A stretch of DNA of 64,000 nt from Hymenobacter taeanensis (GCF_013137895.1 NZ_CP053538.1:2256001-2320000); one strand, 5' to 3'; positions 33,646-42,721 are shown, counted from the stretch's first letter. Notes: a model not told the origin generated them from the sequence alone. Translations and numbers: made by a program.

Positions 33646-34401
33646 TTATCGGGTAGGAATCAGGTAGCCTACTTGCAGGGTAAACGCATTGTTGAAGGCT
33701 TTGGGCTCGTTGTCGGTGTTTTTGGTGTCGATGAGGGAGTTAAAGCCTCGTGCATAACGCAGGCCAAGGCTTAGGCCTCCTTCGGTCATGTAGCCAAGAC
33801 CAGCCACCCCACTGATGTCAAACTGGGCTAAATCAGACTTCGATGACTCGCCGCGCTTGATGCCGCTGTAATCCAAGAAGCCACCATCATTATCGGTTTT
33901 GGTTTTGGTACCGTCCGTGTACTTAGTGGTAGTTTGCTGTTTGTTTTTCGAGCCGAACAAATAGCTAACCTGAGGGCCTAGTTCAAAGAAAAGACCACCA
34001 GCATTGATTTTGGCCAGCAGTGGCACGTCTAAGTAATGGAGTACGCGCTGCTGCTCCACCTCGCGGCTTTCTATCGTTTTGCCGTTTTCTACGCCCAGGT
34101 TGCCCGACTGGTTCGACTTAATCTCGTAGCCTTTGCGGTTGTACAACAGCTCTGGGGCAAACGAGAAGAAGCCGTCGCTGCTCAGCGGAACAGAAAGCGA
34201 CACGCCCGCATTATAGCCTAGCTTATAGTCGCCTAGGTCGCTGCTGTAATTAGGGCCGGTAATCTGGCTAACATTATCACCGGAGATGTTAGAATACGTA
34301 GCACCGGCTTTTACACCGATACGAAACCCGCCCGCATCTTGGGCGTGAGCTAGAGAAGCAGCCGAAGCCAATACTAAAGTGAGAGCTGCAATTTTTTTCA
34401 T
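33646..34401 (-). CDS. Outer-membrane beta-barrel protein (PorT-like), paralog 5 of 5
   Basis: The 251-residue product starts at ATG 34401 (MKKIAALTLVLASAASLAHA); 19 extra codons upstream are not protein-like. The core FRIGVKAGATYSNISGDN, FFSFAPELLYNRKGYEIKSN, LHYLDVPLLAKINAGGLFFE, GPQVSYLFGSKNKQ and FTLQVGYLIPTR places it with its neighbours. It has longer polar loops with lysine/threonine runs (KQQTTTKYTDGTKTKT). It is the first gene of the array in the direction of transcription. Confidence 0.9.
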   Translation of the reverse strand: MKKIAALTLVLASAASLAHAQDAGGFRIGVKAGATYSNISGDNVSQITGPNYSSDLGDYKLGYNAGVSLSVPLSSDGFFSFAPELLYNRKGYEIKSNQSGNLGVENGKTIESREVEQQRVLHYLDVPLLAKINAGGLFFELGPQVSYLFGSKNKQQTTTKYTDGTKTKTDNDGGFLDYSGIKRGESSKSDLAQFDISGVAGLGYMTEGGLSLGLRYARGFNSLIDTKNTDNEPKAFNNAFTLQVGYLIPTR

Positions 34402-34638
34402 GGGGATGAGGATGGGGATAACACCAATAAATACCACTTCACGGACCGACGCAGCCACGTTCTTCGTGGTTCACAGGGACTCATACCGTAAGCAATAAGT
34501 CAGGGTTGCGACTAAGTAGCCTTTTATTAGTATTAAATAAATGTTTCGTTGTATCTGGCTATGCCAAGCTTAACAGTAGTAGTACTTTATCTACGTTGGA
34601 GGCAAATAGAGTAGGTGCCCCCATCAGGCCAATTTCAT

Positions 34639-34646
34639 TAATTTTG
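34639..34646 (+). promoter_or_regulatory. -7 promoter element of the PagL-like gene
   Basis: TAATTTTG, 23 bases before ATG 34669. The -33 region has no clear TTG. Confidence 0.45.
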
Positions 34647-34668
34647 GCCTGCTTGCCTTCTGCTTTTT

Positions 34669-35787
34669 ATGACGACTCGACTTGTACTGCTGCTAACAGG
34701 CCTACTTGCCACCACTGGTGCAGGCCATGCAAGAGGGCAGAGTGCTAGGCCTGTTCAGCCCACCGGCCCCGTGGTACTGGGAGCCTACGCGCAGGGTAGC
34801 TTTATACTTGCGCACACGCCCGCTGTAAAGCATCTGGCGGTTTCGCACCCCACGGGAGCAGAGTTAAACCTGCAACGCCAAACCAACGGCTCGGCGCCCT
34901 GGCACGCCTGGTACCGCTACCCTAAAGTGGGTCTCGCCTTGGTTTACTATGATTATCATAACCCCGTGCTAGGGAAGTCATATGCCGCCACGGTGTACAT
35001 CAACAAGCCCTTTTTGCGCACGCAGCGCCAAGAGCTAAACTTCCGGATTGGTACTGGCCTAGGGTATTTCCCAACCCGGTATAATCAGGAAACCAACCAC
35101 AAAAATACCATCGTTAGCTCCCGCCTGAATGCCACCATTCAAACGCGGCTGGAGTACGATGTGGCCGTGTCGGAGCACGTAGGCCTGTTGCTGGGGGTGG
35201 GGCTCAACCACTATTCCAATGGCGCTACCACCAAACCTAATTTCGGTATTAATCTGCCCACGGTGCTGCTGGGCCTAAACTACCACCAGCAACGGCCCTT
35301 TGCACCGCTGCCAATAGGAGAGGCTGCCATTATGCCCCCCGACCTGGGCCGCAACTTTGTGGAGCTGAGCACTACGGCCGGCGTGAAGCAGCGCAATGAA
35401 ACCGACCGCACCAAGTACTGGGTCAACTCGGTGACTATTTCGGCTGGCCGCCGCGTGAATCGCAAAAGTAACTTGGTAGTAGGAGTGGAAGGATTCTACG
35501 ACCGCAGCCTCCGGGCCGAACTCCTCGACACAGCCCGTACCACCGATAAGCTCCCAGACGTCAGGAAGGCCGGGGCTTACGTTGGGCATGAGCTGCTCTT
35601 TGGGCGGCTGGCATTTGTGTCGCAGCTGGGATTCTACCTCTATAATCCCTACAAGTCCAACAAGTTCTATTACGAGCGCTTAGGCTTGAAATATCGGTTT
35701 ACTGAGCGTCTGTTTGGCAACGTAGACCTAAAAGTGCACCGCGGCGCCGCCGATGTGGTAGAGTTTCGCCTGGGAGTGCGGCTATAG
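34669..35787 (+). CDS. Acyloxyacyl hydrolase, PagL-like lipid A 3-O-deacylase
   Basis: A 372-residue outer-membrane protein with signal peptide (RLVLLLTGLLATTGAGHA). The central barrel part carries the PagL active-site pattern GLNHYSNGATTKPNFGIN, with H181 and S183 as probable catalytic pair, preceded by LNFRIGTGLGYFPTRY. PagL removes the 3-O acyl chain of lipid A. A second C-terminal region (VTISAGRRVNRKSNLVVGVEGFYD onward) adds more strands than classic 170-190-residue PagL, so the family match is to the longer Bacteroidota acyloxyacyl hydrolases. It is divergent from the barrel array, next to other envelope genes. Confidence 0.82.
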   Translation: MTTRLVLLLTGLLATTGAGHARGQSARPVQPTGPVVLGAYAQGSFILAHTPAVKHLAVSHPTGAELNLQRQTNGSAPWHAWYRYPKVGLALVYYDYHNPVLGKSYAATVYINKPFLRTQRQELNFRIGTGLGYFPTRYNQETNHKNTIVSSRLNATIQTRLEYDVAVSEHVGLLLGVGLNHYSNGATTKPNFGINLPTVLLGLNYHQQRPFAPLPIGEAAIMPPDLGRNFVELSTTAGVKQRNETDRTKYWVNSVTISAGRRVNRKSNLVVGVEGFYDRSLRAELLDTARTTDKLPDVRKAGAYVGHELLFGRLAFVSQLGFYLYNPYKSNKFYYERLGLKYRFTERLFGNVDLKVHRGAADVVEFRLGVRL

Positions 35788-35928
35788 CGCTGCACATTTC
35801 AGGAAGCCGAATGGCGGTTTCAGTAGGGGATAGTGCGGGTTGAGAAAGATGCGATTTGAGAATAGCGCAAGTAGCTGAACCTTGGAACAGATTCTTCACT
35901 GCCACTTACTGCACGCTCTTCTTAACCC

Positions 35929-36570
35929 ATGGAAACTTTCCTGCATCTGAACCGCTGGCTGCACATTGCGGCAGGTTTTACCGGCTTCTTTGTGGCCCCC
36001 GTAGCATTGGCCGTCCGGAAGGGTGGGCCCGCGCACCGGCTCTGGGGCCGCGTGTTTTTCTGGTCGATGCTGGTGGCCGGCACCACGGCTATACTTTCTG
36101 CTTGCCTCAATGGCCTCACGTTTCTGTTGTTGACTGGGGTTTTTAGCCTGTATCTGGCGCAGTTTGGCTACCGCTCGTTGTACCACAAGCGCATGGGCAC
36201 CGAGCACCAAAAGCCTGAGTTATATGATTGGAGTGTGGTAACGCTGGGCCTGCTGCTTTTCGCGGGCACCCTGGCCTACGGAATCCTGAGCCGACCATTT
36301 AACCCGGTGCCCTTGGTGTTTGGTGGCATTGGCCTACTGACGACCCTGCGCCAGCTTCGGGGGTTTATGCGCCCCGGTCCGTGGCCAGCCGGGCAGTGGC
36401 TGCGCAATCATATTTCGGGCTTTGTAGGCTCTTACATTGCCGCAGTTTCGGCTTTCTCAGCCACCAGTCTGAAGTTCATTCCCTTCCCGCTCAACTTCCT
36501 GTGGCCTACGCTGGTGCTAGTACCCGTTTTAATCTGGATGCAGCGTCGCTACCAGCCGCTAGCGGCGTAG
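35929..36570 (+). CDS. DUF2306-like multi-pass membrane protein
   Basis: A 213-residue inner-membrane protein with about six helices. It opens FLHLNRWLHIAAGFTGFFVAPVALAVRKGGPAHRLWGRVFF, in which the His residues and the KGG-x-H-R-x-x-G signature resemble DUF2306 and other heme- or quinone-type four-helix membrane families. Later SFVGSYIAAVSAF-like segments keep this layout. The role is not known. The stop is followed by a TAGGCCAG word and a strong terminator. It converges on the THX gene. Confidence 0.6.
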   Translation: METFLHLNRWLHIAAGFTGFFVAPVALAVRKGGPAHRLWGRVFFWSMLVAGTTAILSACLNGLTFLLLTGVFSLYLAQFGYRSLYHKRMGTEHQKPELYDWSVVTLGLLLFAGTLAYGILSRPFNPVPLVFGGIGLLTTLRQLRGFMRPGPWPAGQWLRNHISGFVGSYIAAVSAFSATSLKFIPFPLNFLWPTLVLVPVLIWMQRRYQPLAA

Positions 36571-36592
36571 GCCAGTAGTAGCCTCTCTGCTC

Positions 36593-36645
36593 AAAGCAAA
36601 AGCCCCGAGACTATACCTGGCTCGGGGCTTTTGCTTTATTTTTTA
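36593..36645. terminator. 17-bp perfect stem terminator with T-tail
   Basis: AAAGCAAAAGCCCCGAG (36593-36609) pairs exactly with 36621-36637, followed by ATTTTTTA. It terminates the membrane-protein gene; the end of the convergent THX gene reaches into it. Confidence 0.88.
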
Positions 36646-36756
36646 TCGGTTGGTTTGGGAGCTGCAGCCTTCGCGGCGCGCCGTTTTTTTGCGGTGTACC
36701 CCGTAGCTGCCGTTGCTGCGTTTGCCTTTTTGGGTCTTGATGTCTCCTTTGCCCAT
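36636..36756 (-). CDS. 30S ribosomal protein THX with an apparent +1 frameshift at A7
   Basis: From ATG 36756 the frame reads MGKGDIKTQKGKRSNGSYG, the clear start of the tiny basic ribosomal protein THX. After VHRKK the gene meets a run of seven A on its own strand (36690-36684). Unshifted translation continues TARREGCSSQTNR and stops at 36643. Omitting one A gives RRAAKAAAPKPTDKK and stops at 36636, which is the lysine/alanine/proline tail expected for this family (39 residues in all). So either the deposited sequence has one extra A, or the gene is corrected by slippage or frameshifting, or it is damaged. It was too short to be listed as an ordinary long frame. Confidence 0.75.
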
Positions 36757-36819
36757 AACTGCTAGTTAATTAAAGGTGAAACTGACAATTAACTAAGCTA
36801 CAGCAACCGAATGGCTTTG

Positions 36820-37851
36820 TCAAGCCTGCACCAAGGTCTGGTTTATTCGCTTCACTAAGCCCGGGCCTTCGTAGATAAAGCCAGTATAAAGCTGCACCAA
36901 GGAGGCCCCTGCGACCAATTTCTCCTGGGCATCCTGCGGCGAGTGAATACCGCCCACTCCAATAATAGGTAGCTCACCTTGGCTATGCTGATGCAGATAC
37001 CGGATAACCTCAGTGGCGCGACGACGCAGTGGCCGGCCGCTTACCCCACCTGCCCCCAGCGCGGCCACTTGGCTGGCTGGCGTCTGCAAATCGTCGCGGC
37101 TGATGGTGGTATTGGTAGCTACTAGGCCACTCAGCTGGGTTTCGCGGGCAATCAGCAGGATGTCGTCGAGCTGTCCATCCGTCAGGTCGGGGGCAATCTT
37201 GAGTAATAGTGGCCTAGGCTGGGGCAGCGACTGGTTTCGGGCCTGCACCTGCTGCAGTAGAGCAATTAGTGGTTCACGCTCCTGCAGTTGCCGCAGGTTG
37301 GGCGTATTGGGCGAGGAAACATTCACCACAAAGTAATCTACTACTTCGTGCAGAGCCTCTACGCAGGCTACGTAGTCCTGGGCCGCCTGCTCGTTGGGGG
37401 TGTCCTTGTTCTTGCCAATGTTACCCCCAATGATTATGTCGGAGCGGCGCTTCCGCAGACGGTTAGCGGCAGCCGCGGCACCTTCGTTGTTGAAGCCCAT
37501 CCGGTTTACCAGCGCTTCATCTTGCGGCAGCCGGAAGAGGCGGGGCACCGGGTTGCCGGGCTGTGGCCGCGGTGTAACCGTTCCAATCTCCACAAACCCA
37601 AACCCTAGCGCTGCCAGCTCATCCGTGAGCAGGGCGTTTTTATCAAAGCCAGCTGCCAGGCCCACTGGGTTACGAAACCTAAGACCGAAGACCTCGCGCT
37701 CCAGCGTCGGATGGCGGAAGTCGTACAGGCCCCGCAGGAGCGCCGCCGTACCCGGCACCTGGTGGGCCCTCTTCAGGTTGTCGAATACCAAATGGTGGGC
37801 CCGTTCGGCATCGAGCTGGAAGAACAGGGGTTTCAGCAGCGCTTTATACAT
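36820..37851 (-). CDS. pyrD: Dihydroorotate dehydrogenase (quinone), class 2
   Basis: Membrane-associated flavoenzyme of pyrimidine synthesis, oxidising dihydroorotate with quinone. The 343 residues from ATG 37851 show the class 2 N-terminal helix (ALLKPLFFQLDAERAHHLVF), GLAAGFDKNA, the NRMGFNNEG block, the VNVSSPNTPNLRQLQ motif with the catalytic serine, LLKIAPDL, TNTTISR and GVGGIHSPQDA. The frame extends 32 codons upstream into the palindrome, which is not coding. A -7 element at 37866-37859 lies only 8 bases before the ATG, so the mRNA is probably almost leaderless. Confidence 0.95.
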   Translation of the reverse strand: MYKALLKPLFFQLDAERAHHLVFDNLKRAHQVPGTAALLRGLYDFRHPTLEREVFGLRFRNPVGLAAGFDKNALLTDELAALGFGFVEIGTVTPRPQPGNPVPRLFRLPQDEALVNRMGFNNEGAAAAANRLRKRRSDIIIGGNIGKNKDTPNEQAAQDYVACVEALHEVVDYFVVNVSSPNTPNLRQLQEREPLIALLQQVQARNQSLPQPRPLLLKIAPDLTDGQLDDILLIARETQLSGLVATNTTISRDDLQTPASQVAALGAGGVSGRPLRRRATEVIRYLHQHSQGELPIIGVGGIHSPQDAQEKLVAGASLVQLYTGFIYEGPGLVKRINQTLVQA

Positions 37852-37858
37852 AGCCCTG

Positions 37859-37866
37859 TAAAGGTA
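37859..37866 (-). promoter_or_regulatory. -7 promoter element of pyrD
   Basis: TACCTTTA on the minus strand, 8 bases from the ATG. It implies a leader of only a few bases. No clear -33 element. Confidence 0.5.
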
Positions 37867-37883
37867 GAGGTGAATTTGCGAAA

Positions 37884-37965
37884 TGGTGAGTTGGTGACTG
37901 AGTGAGGTGTCATTGCGAGGACGCAGGACGAAGCAATGACACCTCACTCAGTCACCAACTCACCA
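37884..37965. repeat. 33-bp perfect palindrome, REP-like (family copy 2)
   Basis: Arms 37884-37916 and 37933-37965 are exact complements around a 16-base loop. The centre reads GTCATTGCGAGGACGCAG...GCAATGAC, matching the GTCATTGCGAGCnnAGCGAAGCAAT type of dispersed element known in Bacteroidota genomes. It begins one base after the yifB stop and separates it from the pyrD promoter, so it may act as terminator. Confidence 0.88.
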
Positions 37966-37966
37966 C

Positions 37967-39505
37967 CTAACCGGCCCAGCCTTCGCGGTCCAGGCTGCGG
38001 TACTGAATGGCTTCGGCGAGGTGTTCAATGCGGATTTCCTCTGCGTCGGCGAGGTCGGCAATAGTGCGGGCTACTTTCAGTATTCGGTCGTAGGCTCGGG
38101 CAGAGAGGCCTAGGCGCTCCATGGCCGTTTTCAGCAAGGCTAGGCCGGCCTGATCAATGCGGCAGATATCTTTTACCATCTGCGAGGGCATCATGGCGTT
38201 AGAATGGATTTCCGAAAACTCCTGAAAGCGCGCAGCTTGTTGCTGCCGGGCCTTTTCCACGCGCTGCTGAATATCCTGGCTGTTTTCTGCGCGGCGCGTT
38301 TCCGTCATCTGATCAAATGTAACGGGCGTTACCTCTACGTGCAGGTCAATTCGGTCGAGGAGGGGGCCGCTTACCTTGTTCAAGTAGCGCTGCACCACGC
38401 CGGGCCCGCACACGCACTCTTTCTCCGGGTGGTTATAATACCCACAGGGGCATGGGTTCATGCTGGCAATAAGCATGAAGTTAGCCGGGAAGTCAATGCT
38501 GAGCTTGGCCCTGGAGATAGTAACCCGGCGCTCCTCCAAAGGCTGGCGCATTACCTCAAGCACCGTGCGCTTAAACTCCGGTAGCTCATCCAAAAACAGA
38601 ACCCCGTTATGCGCCAGTGAGATTTCGCCCGGCTGTGGGTTGCCGCCACCCCCTACCAGCGCCACATCCGAAATAGTATGGTGCGGGCTGCGAAATGGGC
38701 GGTTATTCAGTAGGGAGCTGTTAACCCCCAGCTTGCCCGCCACCGAATGAATTTTAGTGGTTTCCAGGGCCTCCTGCATGTTCAGGGGCGGCAGAATGCT
38801 AGGCAGGCGCTTGGCCAGCATGGTCTTGCCCGCGCCGGGAGGGCCTATCATGATTACGTTATGACCGCCCGCCGCCGCTATTTCCAGGGCGCGCTTGATA
38901 TTCTCTTGGCCCTGCACGTCGGCAAAGTCGGCGGCGTATTGATTGGCTGTGTGCTGAAACACGTTTCGCGTGTCAATAACCACGGGCTCTATCGTCTGGC
39001 GGCCTTCCAGAAAGTCTACGGCTTCCTGCATCGTCTCCACCGGAATTACATCAAGGTTGTTGACAATGGCTGCTTCCTGGGCATTCTCTTTCGGCAGAAT
39101 CAGGCCCTTAAAGCCTTCTTTTCGGGCCTGAATAGCAATGGGCAGTACACCCCGAATGGGGCGTAAAGCGCCATCGAGGGCCAACTCACCCATTACCACA
39201 TACTCGCTCAGGCGCTCAGTGTTGAGCTGCTGTGAGGCGTGCAGAATGCCCAGGGCAATGGGCAAATCATACGAGGACCCTTCCTTCCGGATGTCGGCCG
39301 GGGCCATGTTTACTACCACCTTGGTACGGGGCATGCGGTAGTTGCGGAACTTGAGTGCGGCCTCCACTCGCTGCTGACTCTCCTTGATGGCATTATCCGG
39401 GAGGCCCACTACAAAAAAGCCCGTTCCCTGTGATACAACTACTTCAATGGTAATAGTATAAGCATTAACCCCTTGCACGGCAGAGCCGAAGGTTTTAGTA
39501 AGCAT
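37967..39505 (-). CDS. YifB/ComM-family Mg-chelatase-like AAA+ ATPase
   Basis: A 512-residue protein. It has an N-terminal ChlI domain (GLPDNAIKESQQRVEAAL, ADIRKEGSSYDLPIALGIL), a central AAA+ module with Walker A GPPGAGKTMLAKRLPSILP near residue 220, a FLDELPEF Walker B, the cysteine cluster PCPCGYYNHPEKECVCG, and a C-terminal Mg_chelatase C domain (LSARAYDRILKVARTIADL). ComM homologues promote branch migration during natural transformation in some bacteria; the role here is inferred. A -7 element TAGTTTTG lies at 39578-39571. Confidence 0.93.
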   Translation of the reverse strand: MLTKTFGSAVQGVNAYTITIEVVVSQGTGFFVVGLPDNAIKESQQRVEAALKFRNYRMPRTKVVVNMAPADIRKEGSSYDLPIALGILHASQQLNTERLSEYVVMGELALDGALRPIRGVLPIAIQARKEGFKGLILPKENAQEAAIVNNLDVIPVETMQEAVDFLEGRQTIEPVVIDTRNVFQHTANQYAADFADVQGQENIKRALEIAAAGGHNVIMIGPPGAGKTMLAKRLPSILPPLNMQEALETTKIHSVAGKLGVNSSLLNNRPFRSPHHTISDVALVGGGGNPQPGEISLAHNGVLFLDELPEFKRTVLEVMRQPLEERRVTISRAKLSIDFPANFMLIASMNPCPCGYYNHPEKECVCGPGVVQRYLNKVSGPLLDRIDLHVEVTPVTFDQMTETRRAENSQDIQQRVEKARQQQAARFQEFSEIHSNAMMPSQMVKDICRIDQAGLALLKTAMERLGLSARAYDRILKVARTIADLADAEEIRIEHLAEAIQYRSLDREGWAG

Positions 39506-39570
39506 AAATCAAGCTGAATAAGCGGTAAGAATCAGAAACTTCCCCGATAGTGAGTTTACCAGGCTGACGA

Positions 39571-39578
39571 CAAAACTA
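39571..39578 (-). promoter_or_regulatory. -7 promoter element upstream of yifB
   Basis: TAGTTTTG on the minus strand, about 65 bases before the start codon. No clear -33 element. Confidence 0.4.
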
Positions 39579-39682
39579 GGCCACTCTAAACAGAATAAAA
39601 GGGCTTACCGCTGGGCTACGGACACTGCTCGACCAGTGTGTTCTGCCCATCGATAAACCCTTCTGTTTGCCTGCTGAAAACC

Positions 39683-40267
39683 TTATTTTACTAGTTGCTC
39701 AATCAGTAGTATCATAATATGAATAGCCTTGATGTGCACCTCCTGGATGCGGTCGGCGTAGCCGGTATGGGCTACCCGTATCTCCACATCGCTGAGGCCG
39801 GCCAGCTTGCCGCCGTCCTTGCCCGTGAGGCTTACTACTTTCATGCCGGCCGCCTTAGCCGCTTCGGCTGCCAACAGAATATTGGGCGAGTTACCGCTGG
39901 TACTAATAGCGAGCAGTACGTCCTCGGGCCGCCCAAGGGCCTCTACGAAACGGCTGAATACACGGTCATAGCCAAAATCGTTGGCTACGCAGCTCATGTG
40001 GGAGGCCTCAGTGAGGGCAATGGCAGCCAGGGCACGGCGGTTCTGGCGGTAGCGGCCCGTCAGCTCCTCGGCAAAGTGCTGGGCATCGCAGAGGCTGCCG
40101 CCATTACCACAGGTTAAAATTTTACCACTGCTGTTGAGCGAGTCGGCCATTAAGCGGGCGGCCTGCTCAATGGCCTGCAGGTTAGCGGGCTCCTGCAGAA
40201 AACGGTCAAGAACGGCGCGGGCTTCCGTTAGCTCGGCCTGGATGATATCGGTAAGCAGTTCAGACAC
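39683..40267 (-). CDS. gmhA: Phosphoheptose isomerase
   Basis: A 194-residue SIS-domain isomerase that makes D-glycero-D-manno-heptose-7-phosphate from sedoheptulose-7-phosphate for LPS core or S-layer sugars. Motifs: [23 protein letters not shown], where C replaces the more common alanine of GGSAADAQH, then [12 protein letters not shown] and the late [14 protein letters not shown] helix. The start ATG 40267 lies 8 bases after the stop of the upstream small membrane gene, indicating an operon. GmhB and HldE are not in the window. Confidence 0.92.
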   Translation of the reverse strand: MSELLTDIIQAELTEARAVLDRFLQEPANLQAIEQAARLMADSLNSSGKILTCGNGGSLCDAQHFAEELTGRYRQNRRALAAIALTEASHMSCVANDFGYDRVFSRFVEALGRPEDVLLAISTSGNSPNILLAAEAAKAAGMKVVSLTGKDGGKLAGLSDVEIRVAHTGYADRIQEVHIKAIHIMILLIEQLVK

Positions 40268-40275
40268 GGGAAAAA

Positions 40276-40686
40276 TTAGGTCAGGGGCTGGCCCGAGGGG
40301 TCGTAGGGGGTAGAGGATGGCGGCGTAGTAGGGGTCACGTAGCCGTCGGGAATGGTGGTGGTGCCGGTGCGGGCACCCGTGCTGGGCACGCGGTCAGCAA
40401 GGCGCTGCTGCTCCATCTGCTGGTCATACAGGCGGGCTTTCAGCTCGTTGATTTTGCTTTCGCGGGCCGTTACTTCGCGGCGCAGCAGTACACTATCAAG
40501 GTTCTCGGTAATGAGCTGCAGGCCTAACAGAATGACGGCCGCAATAAAGAGTGTGAAGAACAACGACTCCGGCGAGCCGGCCATATTAGCGAAGGAGTTG
40601 CGTACGGCTGGGCTAAGCAGAATCAGCAGCGCCAGCAGCAAAAACACCATTACCAGAATTGTAACCAGACGTTTGATAGCGAGCAT
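40276..40686 (-). CDS. Membrane protein with coiled coil and Pro/Thr tail (unknown)
   Basis: A 136-residue protein: two hydrophobic helices ([20 protein letters not shown] and [18 protein letters not shown]), then a charged coiled coil ([20 protein letters not shown], then EQQRLADRV) and a disordered T/P/S-rich end. It lies 8 bases upstream of gmhA on the same strand, so it is probably cotranscribed. The layout resembles small LapA-like or envelope-organising proteins, but no family is recognised. A TAGTTTTC element lies at 40713-40706. Confidence 0.7.
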   Translation of the reverse strand: MLAIKRLVTILVMVFLLLALLILLSPAVRNSFANMAGSPESLFFTLFIAAVILLGLQLITENLDSVLLRREVTARESKINELKARLYDQQMEQQRLADRVPSTGARTGTTTIPDGYVTPTTPPSSTPYDPSGQPLT

Positions 40687-40818
40687 GGAGTTCAGAAGCT
40701 AAGGAGAAAACTAGGGCTATACTACGCAGAAGCGCAGTTCCCGGACTAAATATAGTGTTTTGCCATTGCCTCCGGCTTGTTCTAGCGTTCAGCTTCACCT
40801 CACTGCCACCAATTCTGG

Positions 40819-42666
40819 TTAAACCAAGGCGGCGTTGGTGGTTTGCATCAGGCTAAGGCGCTTGTAGAGGCCTCCCTCATGGCGGACGAGCTCTTCGTGC
40901 GTACCGCGCTCCACAATGCGGCCGTGCTGCAACACTACAATCTCATCGGCGTGCTGCACGGTGCTTAGCCGGTGCGCAATGACCAGAGAGGTGCGATTCT
41001 GCATGAGGCGCGTAAGGGCTTCTTGCACCAGCTTTTCACTTTCCGTATCGAGGGCGGAAGTGGCCTCATCCAGAATCAGGATGGGTGGGTTGCGCAGAAT
41101 AGCGCGGGCAATACTCAGGCGCTGGCGCTGCCCACCCGAAAGCCGGGAGCCCCGGTCGCCAATCATCGTCTGGTACCCTTCCGGCGTGGCCGTAATGAAG
41201 TCGTGGGCGTTGGCAATACGGGCGGCTTCTATTACCTCGGCTTCGGTGGCCTGAGTATTGAAACGGATGTTGTTGAAAATAGTATCGTTGAACAGAATGC
41301 TCTCCTGAGTCACGATGCCCATCTGGTCGCGGACGGAATGAATAGTGCAGTCACGCACATCGTGGCCATCAATGAGCATCTGGCCGCCGGTGGGGTCATA
41401 GAAACGTGGCAGCAGGTCAGCGAGGGTGCTTTTGCCGCCGCCGCTGGGGCCTACCAGCGCTACCGTCTTGCCTTTCTTGATGGTGAGGTTTATGTCTTGC
41501 AGCACGGGCGTATCGCCGTAGGCAAACTGCAGGTTGCGCAGCTCAATCTGCTGCTCGAAGGGTGGCAGCACCTGCGCGTTGGGCTTGTCGCGGATGGCGG
41601 GCTCAGTATCGATGATGCTCAGCACCCGCTCACCCGCCACTAGGCCCCGCTGAATGTTGCCAAACGACGAGGACAGAGCCTTGGCCGGCGTAAGCACCTG
41701 CGAAAACAGAATTACATAGCCAATAAACGTTTCGCCTGTTAGGTTTGACTGCCCACCCAAAATTAGGGTGCCGCCAAAGTACAGTAAGCCGGCCACTACC
41801 GAAACGCCGGCAAACTCCGAAAACGGCGAGGCTAAGTCGCGGGTGTTATCAATGGCGCGGGAGGTGTGAGCGTACTGGTCATTCTGATCTTCAAACTTAC
41901 CCTTGATGTATTCCTGAGCATTGAAGGCCTTGATTACCCGAACTCCGCCCAGCGTTTCATCAATCACCGATAGCATGGTACCCAGGGTGCTTTGGCTTTG
42001 CTTGGCCTGCGTGCGCAGCCGCTTAGAGACACTGGCAATGATGCCTCCCGAAATAGGTAGCAAAACCAGCGTAAATAAGGTAAGGGGCACCGATATGTAG
42101 AACAGCAGAGCAAAAAATGCTACGATTTTAAATGGCTCTTGAATAACTGCTGTGAGCGTATTCACAACGGAGGTCTCTACTTCTTGCACATCGCTGGTAA
42201 AGCGCGACATGAGGTCACCTTTTCGCTCGTTGCTGAAAAAGCTCATTTGCAGACCTAGGATGCGGTGATATAAATCGCGGCGCAAATTGCTAATAACGCG
42301 CGCCCTCACTTTGGCCAATAAGCGCAGGCTGAGGTAGCGGAATACGTTGCTGAGCAACACAGATACTACCACGATGGCACAGACAAACCCCAAGGCGCCT
42401 AACTTACCCTGTGATACTAGTACATCGGCGAAATAGTAGTTAAACGTATCACGGATCCAGTCAAGACTAAACTGGAAAGCTGGTATATGCTCCGGAGCCT
42501 GCAAGGGTACTTTATCGGTCTTGTCAAACAAAACCTTCAGCAGAGGAATGATAAGTGTAAAGTTAGCCAGGCCGAAGAACGTACCCAACACGGTGTATAT
42601 CAGGTACTGCGGCAGAAAAGCGGCCCAGGGCCGCGCGTATTGCAGAATGCGGAGGTAGGTTTTCAT
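40819..42666 (-). CDS. MsbA-like ABC exporter (membrane-ATPase fusion)
   Basis: A 615-residue half-transporter. Six transmembrane helices occupy about residues 1-330, followed by an ATPase domain with Walker A LVGPSGGGKSTLADLLP, Q-loop MGIVTQESILFND, signature SRLSGGQRQRLSIARAI, Walker B ILILDEATSALD and H-loop IAHRLST. Relatives flip lipid A or drugs; given other LPS genes nearby, lipid A flipping is a reasonable inference. The frame could start 4 codons earlier at 42678, but that codon overlaps a promoter -7 box (42683-42676), so MKTYLRILQYARP at 42666 is preferred, with nearly no leader. Confidence 0.92.
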   Translation of the reverse strand: MKTYLRILQYARPWAAFLPQYLIYTVLGTFFGLANFTLIIPLLKVLFDKTDKVPLQAPEHIPAFQFSLDWIRDTFNYYFADVLVSQGKLGALGFVCAIVVVSVLLSNVFRYLSLRLLAKVRARVISNLRRDLYHRILGLQMSFFSNERKGDLMSRFTSDVQEVETSVVNTLTAVIQEPFKIVAFFALLFYISVPLTLFTLVLLPISGGIIASVSKRLRTQAKQSQSTLGTMLSVIDETLGGVRVIKAFNAQEYIKGKFEDQNDQYAHTSRAIDNTRDLASPFSEFAGVSVVAGLLYFGGTLILGGQSNLTGETFIGYVILFSQVLTPAKALSSSFGNIQRGLVAGERVLSIIDTEPAIRDKPNAQVLPPFEQQIELRNLQFAYGDTPVLQDINLTIKKGKTVALVGPSGGGKSTLADLLPRFYDPTGGQMLIDGHDVRDCTIHSVRDQMGIVTQESILFNDTIFNNIRFNTQATEAEVIEAARIANAHDFITATPEGYQTMIGDRGSRLSGGQRQRLSIARAILRNPPILILDEATSALDTESEKLVQEALTRLMQNRTSLVIAHRLSTVQHADEIVVLQHGRIVERGTHEELVRHEGGLYKRLSLMQTTNAALV

Positions 42667-42675
42667 CGGAAGCGG

Positions 42676-42683
42676 CAAAGGTA
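42676..42683 (-). promoter_or_regulatory. -7 promoter element of the ABC exporter gene
   Basis: TACCTTTG on the minus strand, ending 10 bases before ATG 42666. No good -33 element was found, so support is partial. Confidence 0.5.
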
Positions 42684-42721
42684 GTGCATTCCGAGTGGCA
42701 CTGGGTTCGCTGCCATCACGG

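Noticed and set aside
37288..37905. Several plus-strand frames opposite pyrD
   Set aside because: Codon-pattern shadows of the well-supported pyrD gene.
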